DNA from: Lucinisca nassula
Lineage: Eukaryota; Mollusca; Bivalvia; Lucinida; Lucinidae
Assembly (NCBI GenBank): GCA_963580285.1
Contig: OY757010.1
Location: 151,841,596-151,905,595 of the forward strand
Direction: 5' to 3'
Length of the DNA stretch: 64,000 nt
The notes below the pieces were generated by a model that had not been told where the DNA came from, made no database searches, and worked only from the letters and a program-made list of their open reading frames with translations. Both the position numbers and the translations under genes were made by a program. Shown here one piece after another: positions 56,591 to 64,000 of the stretch. Numbering within the stretch: the stretch's first letter is position 1; each line of letters starts with the position of its first letter.

Positions 56591-56720
56591 TCCCAGCAGG
56601 CACATAAACGTCGGTACAACGTCATGACGCTTATGCAACGTCACATCTACGTCGGCGCAACGTCATGACGTTGCACCGACGTTGATTTGACGTTGCCCTG
56701 GCGACGTGTGCCTTCTGAGC
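56591..56720. mobile_element. MITE family M2 in TRIM intron 1
   Basis: CCCAGCAGGCACATAAACG left; GACGTGTGCCTTCTGAG right. Confidence 0.8.
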
Positions 56721-56763
56721 TGGAGCATAGGTTAATTTGAATATATATATTTTCCCAATGCAG

Positions 56764-56953
56764 GAGGATGGCAGAGAAATACAAAACTCCAAGAACAGAG
56801 AGGAAAAATGATCCAAACATCTGTAGCTACCATGACAAAGAACTCGGTGCCTTCTGTGGGATCTGTAGAGAGCCCGTGTGTATTAATTGCATTGTCGGGG
56901 ATCACAAGGGCCATCCAATAGAATCAGTCGAGGATGTCTATCACAAGAGAAGG
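56764..56953 (+). CDS. TRIM-type protein, exon with B-box
   Basis: Acceptor CAATGCAG at 56763. 190 nt that complete the split Arg codon and end in phase 0 before GTAATA. The peptide has B-box type 2 ligands in order: C-x2-H (CSYH), C-x2-C (CGIC), C-x2-C (CINC), H-x2-H (HKGH). The B-box follows the RING directly, as in TRIM proteins with a single B-box 2. Confidence 0.88.
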
Positions 56954-57973
56954 GTAATATTCAGGGTCGTTAAGAACGTCTACACACACGATTTTTTATA
57001 TTCAGTAATCCCGGCCTATTACAGTTTGAAATTAAAGCGATTCGATTTTGTATTTTCAACTTATTATAAACAAATCACTTGTTTTGTTTGTTTGTTGTTG
57101 ATGTTTTGGTTTTTGTTTGTTTGTTATTTTTTATCTGATTTTGATTTTTCGTTTTTGTTTTTTTTTTTGTTGTTTTTGTTTTTTACTTATTTTGTTGACA
57201 TATTTATCTCCACTGTTTTTGTTTTCTCTCTTTAGATGAGAATATTTCAACTGCAACATCACAAAGTTATATTTATTCGAGTTCATTTTTGCATGGCGCG
57301 ATGTAGGGATCCGATATGCCGTCCCTTCCTGCGTGTCAGCCATATATAGGTCCATCCTAGTTATATTTAGCCTTCACATGTGCAACACAGCCTTCGGTGG
57401 AATTATTATATTTCTGGCTTTACAGACCTTACACCATTTGAGGTAGAGAACGACAAAACCTACAATAAACCTCTGTGACCAGGGAAGTCTCGGACTAGCC
57501 TAAACATCCATAAGAATGGCAATGGTTTTCGCTTATGTCTCATATGGTGTTGGCAATACTGTATCAGTGTAGTTTTTGTCGGCTAGTGCCTGATCCTCTG
57601 TCTCTTGTCGGGCCCACCGGAGTCTAACTGTTGGTTTCCTTTGCTCCAGCATTTCAATTATTTCATGCTGTCGAATCCTCATTGTTGTTGCGTCTCTGTA
57701 TTCGTTTAAGTTTTAGGTTCTCGGAGATTTTGCACTGACGAGTTTGAAATCCTTCATGCGGACTGAGCAAATTATTTGTCTATGCAACGACAGACCCAAG
57801 GGCGTGGAAAATCGATTTAAGCACCCCAGTAAAAAAGACTTATTACTGACCGTTTCAAGACAGTCTATTATAGTTACAGTTCGTCTGATTTGAAATTATT
57901 TTATGTTCTTTGATGTCTCGAATGGGAGATCGTATTGATTCCCGATCATTGCCTTCACTTCTTTTTATTACAG

Positions 57974-58069
57974 AGAACACTTGAACGTAGAAAGACAGAC
58001 TTGGAGGAAGAATTTAGACGGTTAGAAACTTCAAAGGCTGCTGAAAAACAGTATATGGAAGAATTAAAG
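57974..58069 (+). CDS. TRIM-type protein, coiled-coil exon 1
   Basis: 32 codons, phase 0. Acceptor TTTATTACAG. Peptide RTLERRKTDLEEEF... is a charged helix with heptad spacing. The donor is GTTGTG after AAG (weak); the stronger-looking GTAAGC five bases later would put the next exon out of frame. Confidence 0.78.
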
Positions 58070-58854
58070 GTTGTGTAAGCGCTGCTGCAAACGAACAAGT
58101 CTTTTCTCTGAAAACTCATAATATACAATGAGCTGGTGAAAAAAAAAAACATTTCTGTTTGTTCGTCGCTATGTTAGCATAAGCATTATGGCTGGTGATC
58201 AAATGCTCAGTTCCACCTTTCGACCTACCCAACGAAAGGTAGTCCGCACATACAATCTCCATGGGAAATGTTGACATCACGAGTTCTGCAATAAGGCCTG
58301 TGTTGGTTTTCCTCCATATGCATCGGCCGCATTGACATACTTTGATTTTTCGACAAAGGAGTCAATGCCTGTTTAGAAGAAACGTTGTTTCACAAGTGTG
58401 CTGGTGCGACCTCGTCCCTGATGGGCCTTAAACTATCACATCCCGATAAGTATGAGACAAAACCAGTCGGCTCTTCGATACATATGACACCTGAGGAGCA
58501 ACTGCAATAGCTTAATTCTGAGAGGCTGTGTCTAAGTTTGGTTGGCTGCAGTGAAAACATAAGTGAGGACCACCGTAAACATAGTTTCATAGAGGTAGTC
58601 ATAGAACTTCATAAATAGCCTACTTCAAGGCTAAGAATTCCCGATTGCGAGCTAGATATTTTTTCTCAGCATGTCTAAGGGTCCGGTTTTTCTATGCTGT
58701 TTCTCTACTAACGGCATTTTAACATTGATAGAGTGCATCACACAAACCAGGCATCTGTATGAAGTGTGTAAAATGCAATCGGTAGTCCGCATATCCATGC
58801 ACAGGAGGATGTGTAGGCTATTCGATGACTGTCAAAGCTTTCGCCTGGTCTTTT

Positions 58855-60240
58855 TTATGCCCCCGCCTGCCTTGGCAGGAGTGGGGCATATAGCGTTTCG
58901 CCGTGATGTTACGTGCGTACGTGCGTATGTCACGTTCGTAACCACCTCGGGCTGAAATGTCGAGCTCAAACCTAGGGCTCGCATTGGCGCTCATAATTTT
59001 TTACCTGTTGTGCTACAAAGTTGAAATTTGGTATGACATTTACTCAGACCAAGACCTATCAGTTCATGTTCAAGTTGACCCAGGGTCGTGCCCCTGGGTT
59101 GGGGCATATAGCGTTTCGCCGTGATGTTACGTGCGTATGTCACGTTCGTAACCACCTCGGGCTGAAATGTCGAGCTCAAACCTCGGGCTCGCATTGGAGC
59201 TCATATTTTTTTACCTGTTGTGCTACAAAGTTGAAATTTGGTATGACATTTACTCAGACCAAGACCTATCAGTTCATGTTCAAGTTGACCCAGGGTCGTG
59301 CCCCTGGGTGGGCCCAGGGGTCAGATTGCGTAACAGGTCAAAATTGTCATATAGGAATTTGTATGCAAAACTGTCAAAATGTCTAATAATCTTGAAAATT
59401 AATCAGATTCGAACACCTAAACTATATATATTATTGTTCCTTATGGTATGACACATTCCATGACACAGACTTCGGGTCCCTACGGTCACCCCTGGGCCAT
59501 GCCCCGCCCCCTTTGCTTCATTAAAGTCTTTATATCTCACAAACTATCCATATCCCCACCCCTTAACCATATGAATTATTGTTCCTTATGATAAGATGCA
59601 TTGACTGATACTGACATTGGGTCCATCACGACCCCCCCCCCCCACCCCCGTTATATAGAAATCTGTATGCAAAACTGTCAAAATGTCTAATTATCTTGAA
59701 AATTAATCAGATACGAACACCTAAACCATATATATTATTGTTCCTTATGATATGACACATTCCAAGACGCAGACGTTGGGTCCCTCCGGTCACCCCTGGG
59801 CCATGCACCGCCCCCCGTTTCATAAAAGGCTTTCTGTCTCAGAAACTATCCATGTCCCCACCCCTAAACCATATATATTATTGTTCCTTATGATAAGATG
59901 CATTGACTGACACAGACTTAATCAGATTCGTACACCTAAACCATACATATTATTGTTCCTTATGATATGACGGATTCTAAGACACAGACTTTGGCTCCCT
60001 CTGGCCAACCCCGGACCATGCCCCGCCCCCTTCAATTCATAAAAGGCCTTATATCTCAGAAACAATTCATATCCCCACCACTTAACCATATATATTATTG
60101 TTCCTTATGATAAGATGCATTCACTGACACAGACCTTGGGTCTCTGTGTACAGCTCCGGGTCCCTCCGGACATTCCCGGGCCATTCTAGAGGATCGGTAC
60201 AAGCCATATCGACAAAGATATATGACGGGGGCATCTGTGT
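58855..60240 (+). repeat. Tandem repeats in TRIM intron 3
   Basis: A ~219-bp duplication (GGGGCATATAGCGTTTCGCC at 58884 and 59101), then ~5 units with TATTATTGTTCCTTATGATA and GGGCCATGCCCCGCCCCC blocks. Confidence 0.85.
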
Positions 60241-60747
60241 ACTTTGGACACATGTCTAGTTTTCGATTTAAAACCGGGTTGCCTTCTCTGAAGACTTACA
60301 GAATTAGTTTGATGACCTATCAGTAAATCATTCAATGGTCAAACAATGGTGCGGATATCTTTGGTGCATTTGGTTTACTTCCCCGATTTTGGATAGAACG
60401 AGACCACTCGTTCCCTGGAGAATTCGAAATTGGATGGATTCCGTTTAAGATTAAGCACCTCGAGGTTCTGTACGCGCTCTAAATGCTCTTCGAGGGTCGA
60501 ACAGAAAACGAATATGTCACATTACTCCATTAGCCCAAGAAATTTAACTGTAGCATTACATAAGCCGAAAGGCATCGGACTGCATTCAAAGAACCCAAGT
60601 AAGCATACGTGCAGGGATTAGTGCCTAACCTAATAAATATCAACCCAACACTCTCTGTGATATTAATGTGAATTGTTAAATTGTAAATACAGTAAATTTT
60701 CAATTTCTTGGACTCCCATTTTTCATTCACCCATGACTCACTAGTAC

Positions 60748-60956
60748 TGGTAAACCGCTTAGAGGATCTAAGCCTGTCCAGGAACCGCGGTGCGAGGCGG
60801 ACCGTCCATGCTAATAAACCCTATTGGTTTCATTGGGCGACAGGGCTTGAGATGTCATTTCATCTCAATGTCGGGTAAAAGTCCCACAAAATTGGAAGCA
60901 ACGTCTCCAAAATGACCTTTACAGTGTTGACGGGGACGTTAAACATCAAATCAAAC
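60748..60956 (+). repeat. SINE family A, 5'-truncated, in TRIM intron 3
   Basis: AGTACTGGTAAACCGCTTAG to AAACATCAAATCAAACAC. Confidence 0.92.
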
Positions 60957-61029
60957 ACATCTTTAAAGTCTTCCCACAGCTCCGGTTTAGAAATAGTGGC
61001 GGACAATCGAAGGAGATATGCTCATTTTA

Positions 61030-61098
61030 TCTCGAAAATGTATGTTGTGTGTACTAGTTAGGATCGCCTCATCGAGGCGATTCTAATAAGTACAAACA
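61030..61098. repeat. Hairpin repeat (M7 core type)
   Basis: TGTGTGTACTAGTTAGGATCG facing its complement at TCATCGAGG. Confidence 0.75.
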
Positions 61099-61392
61099 AA
61101 ATACCTTTATTGTACAGAGCAGCAGAAAGATTCTTAGTAGGTATCTTGGCCTGGTGCAGTGTAAAACCCTAAACGTTCGACCTAGGAAAGGGACTAAATA
61201 AGCTACTGCTTTCGTTCTGATCCTAAAATTTTGTATTGACTCTGTTTATTTGCTAGAATGTTCAAATTTTTTTGGAAATAAATATGTTTAAACTAAACGT
61301 TCGACCTGCCCTTATCTCGAATATTTTTGTGGTCCCCAGAAATGTTCGAGTTATTGAAAACTGATTGTAAATGAATATTTTGTGTTCTGCAG

Positions 61393-61489
61393 CATCACTG
61401 TGAGAAGAAAGCAGAATCCATTGAAGTACAGTTTGACGAATACATTGGCCTCATACAACAAAGTAAAGAGTCTGTACTGTCTGAGCTAG
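61393..61489 (+). CDS. TRIM-type protein, coiled-coil exon 2
   Basis: Acceptor TGTTCTGCAG, donor GTAAAC. 32 codons plus 1 nt. Peptide HHCEKKAESIEVQFDEY... continues a coiled coil (dimerisation region of TRIM proteins). Confidence 0.8.
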
Positions 61490-62699
61490 GTAAACTGTGT
61501 GCATAATTTTCTTGATTTTTGTGTCGACTGGTTTGTCAGTCGACGCAGTTTTTTTTATGATGAAATAGCTTTAACACTGCTCAATACATTAAACCGTGCA
61601 AACGTATCGTTTGTACAAATTACTTGTAACAGTTATATATAACTTTGTTATTTTTGTTGCTGTGATGTCAGAGTGCTATGTACAGAAGGCTATCTGTAAA
61701 ACCTGGAGTGGGCGTATAGTCTGGACGTTGGCAAACAATGTAAAGGTTGAAATTAGATGTGAATCGAATGCATAGCAGATGATTCAGTTGTGATGTCAAA
61801 TCTTCTTTTCCTTAAAGAAGAAGAAAAACAAGAGGGTCATGCTGGCCATGGATCGCTCCCTGATCCATAGTATAACAAGTGGGTCCCGGGGAGGGGAATT
61901 ATTGGCCCCCGGGCTATAATTTGCATAATAATGTGGGCAGTCTAAAAGGTGAAGCTTCATTCCAAATATCATGTCAATTACGTTAACTGGACTCTCATTT
62001 GCAAGAATGTGTGCACTTTCAACGATGAAAGAGTCAACTTCAGAAATGCAGGGGTGAAAGGGTGGATGTTGTATGGGTTGTGTGAGTTTAAGTCTTCATC
62101 GACGACAAACCAAGGTTGTTTAGACTTTTGCTAATAAAAGTATATGCTGTTCATTTCCTATATCTTTCCATTCGTAACCTGGCCCATCAAATTAATAACC
62201 AGTCTCGGAAATAAACACTTAAATCCAAACTTATATAGGAAAATTTAGGGTTACATTGCCTTTACTTCTATTTTCAAGGCGTGCGTATTTTTTCCTTATT
62301 CCCACTATACACGATTCATAGATTGCGGAATGTGTGGCCGCCGTAAAAGGTCACCCTCCCCTACAGCATAGTGTAGTTTATATGTTCTTGTCCTTTGGGA
62401 GCATTGATTCCATTGTGGAATTTGGAAAATACATTAATTGAGGGTCACTGATGATGCCTAAATGGCCGAAACTAGCTAGTCTGGCCCAGAAAACATGTAC
62501 ACTCCATATTTTCCAGTTCTGTGGTGTATTCCTTGCTTCCAAATGATAACCCTTTCTAGAACATATTTAATATCAACCGCCTAATTGACTCTACGCTAAT
62601 GAGTATCTGCAATCTATAATCGTGGCTTCAATCAGACATATTTTATCAGAGTTTTGCATCTAAAAAGGTAATATCTACAGTCATTGAAGATAGCATTAC

Positions 62700-63105
62700 A
62701 CTGTAACCTGCAAAATAGAAGTGAAGACAATGATCAGGAATCGATACAATTAACCCACCACCCTGCAGACTAATTTCAATACTCATGCAAACAGTGTAGA
62801 AACAGATGAGACGGCGTACACAGTTTTGCATCTTAATTATAATTTTGACTAAGTAGAAGTAAAACAAAGATCAGGAATTGATACAATTAACTTACTCCAT
62901 CCATAAAAGACACCAAAGGGAAAGAAATACAAACATTAAGCGACCAGACCACAATGGAAACCTAAACAAAGGAAGGCCATATGGACAGTTACTTTCCCAC
63001 AAAATGGCCATATGGCCATCCAAAATTAAAAGACACAAGCGATACACACAGTAAGTAACAAACAACAACATAAATAAATCGCCACAGAAGAGCCGCCTTG
63101 GAAAT
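62700..63105. repeat. Dispersed repeat S in TRIM intron 4
   Basis: Similar to 25960-26230, and its 5' segment (62711-62755) to 4711-4755 inside the viral element. Confidence 0.65.
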
Positions 63106-63307
63106 ATGTTCTATGAAAGGATTATTCTTTGGAAGCACATAATACACCATAGAACTGAAAAGTATGGAGTGAACAGTTTTCTGGGCCACACTAGCTAGTC
63201 TGACTAAAACCTGTATTGTCAGAAACAGACAAGTCCAAAGATGGTCGAGTCGACTTCAGAAACTTAGAGGTGTACGAGTCAACATTTTGGTGTTTTTTTT
63301 TTGGCAG

Positions 63308-63441
63308 GTAATCGAGAGAAGCAAGAGGTAGCCCTAGTGTCAGAGACTATCAGTGAGATAGAACAGAAGCAGGCAGAGCTAGCTGAAGCCATCACATCAC
63401 TCAGTGATACTATGACCAGAGACAAGATAACTGTGGTCAAA
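63308..63441 (+). CDS. TRIM-type protein, coiled-coil exon 3
   Basis: Acceptor TTTGGCAG, donor GTGAGC. Completes a Gly codon and adds 44 more residues (GNREKQEVALVSE..., then EIEQKQAELAEAI), clearly heptad-like. The gene continues past the window, so the C-terminal domain (NHL, B30.2 or none) is unknown. Confidence 0.82.
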
Positions 63442-63861
63442 GTGAGCATCATCTCCGGTCCTTTTGACCATGTTTCAGTTTAACACGTGAAATATAAACG
63501 TACAGATCATGCTCAACACAGTCGCACGGAAAAATGTTAAAAAAGGGAATTGATTCGCCTTATGGAGAGGCAACCCTTTCAAAATAAGTTTGTCTGCCCA
63601 GACAATAGAGGTTAACCATGAATGGAAAGAATTTTTTCCTGGAGAACAAATTCTTTCTCTTACGAGCAGACCCCATTTCATAGGGGCTTAGATTACTGGA
63701 AGCCAACAGGCAGTCACAAAAGTTGTATCCCTTGTGCAGAGGTCTGAAAAATATGCCAGATGTATCCTTTCACCAATAGAAGCTACTAATATTCTAAGAG
63801 CGGGCGTGCATTCATTTAAAATATATGAGCTGTTAGGCTTTTAAGTTTCTCTGCAAATTAG

Positions 63862-64000
63862 TGAAGTGAAATTCCGCTTTTAAGTGCAGCCAAAATTTAA
63901 GAAAAACTCTTAAAATGATATTTGAAAGGTTAAAGTTTTTCATTCTTTGTGTTTTCTATACCATATGTGTTCTAATAAGTCCACTTTGAGATTGTTCAAA
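63862..64000. mobile_element. MITE family M8, cut by window end
   Basis: AGTGAAATTCCGCTTTTAAG start and CACTTTGAGATTGTTCAAA; the partner arm lies outside. Confidence 0.7.

Overview
The window looks like nuclear DNA of a metazoan, most likely a bivalve mollusc (inference). It is AT-rich, has intron-split genes with GT/AG junctions, and is packed with tRNA-headed SINEs, non-LTR retrotransposon remnants and many short inverted-repeat elements. Three things carry coding information: a compact virus-like element at the left edge, part of a tetraspanin gene, and the 5' part of a RING/B-box/coiled-coil (TRIM-type) gene at the right edge.

Region 1-7035 is a Polinton/adintovirus-like element bounded by long terminal inverted repeats (about 1.2 kb left, 1.7 kb right; the difference lies mostly in microsatellite length). 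Inside are an FtsK/HerA (A32-type) packaging ATPase fused to a C2H2 finger, an adenain-like cysteine protease, a PC4-like single-strand DNA-binding protein, a BIR (IAP-type) protein, small unknown proteins and a Met-CAT tRNA-like gene. Each inverted repeat carries a near-identical 63-residue zinc-finger gene pointing inward. No protein-primed DNA polymerase, integrase or capsid gene is visible, and at least two small genes are frameshifted, so this copy looks non-autonomous or decaying. The most unusual detail is a perfect 6-bp stem with a TTTC loop, followed by a purine-rich tract, 62 nt after the PC4-like stop codon. That is the layout of a metazoan replication-dependent histone mRNA 3' end.

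Region 7036-24700 holds three phase-0 exons of a tetraspanin gene on the minus strand (22148-21960, 20664-20476, 12317-12174). They join in frame to give TM1 (part), the small loop, TM2, TM3 and most of the large extracellular loop. First and last exons were not found. The introns are full of repeats, including a nested tandem array interrupted by an element built of ATGGATATCCAT palindromes.

Region 24700-55500 has no host gene that I can support. It contains two non-LTR reverse-transcriptase remnants (one on each strand, one split by a SINE with a clear target duplication), at least four SINE families, about ten inverted-repeat (MITE-like) families and several tandem arrays.

Region 55573-63441 holds five coding exons of a TRIM-type E3 ligase gene on the plus strand (RING, B-box, three coiled-coil exons). 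All phases agree, and the gene runs out of the window on the right.
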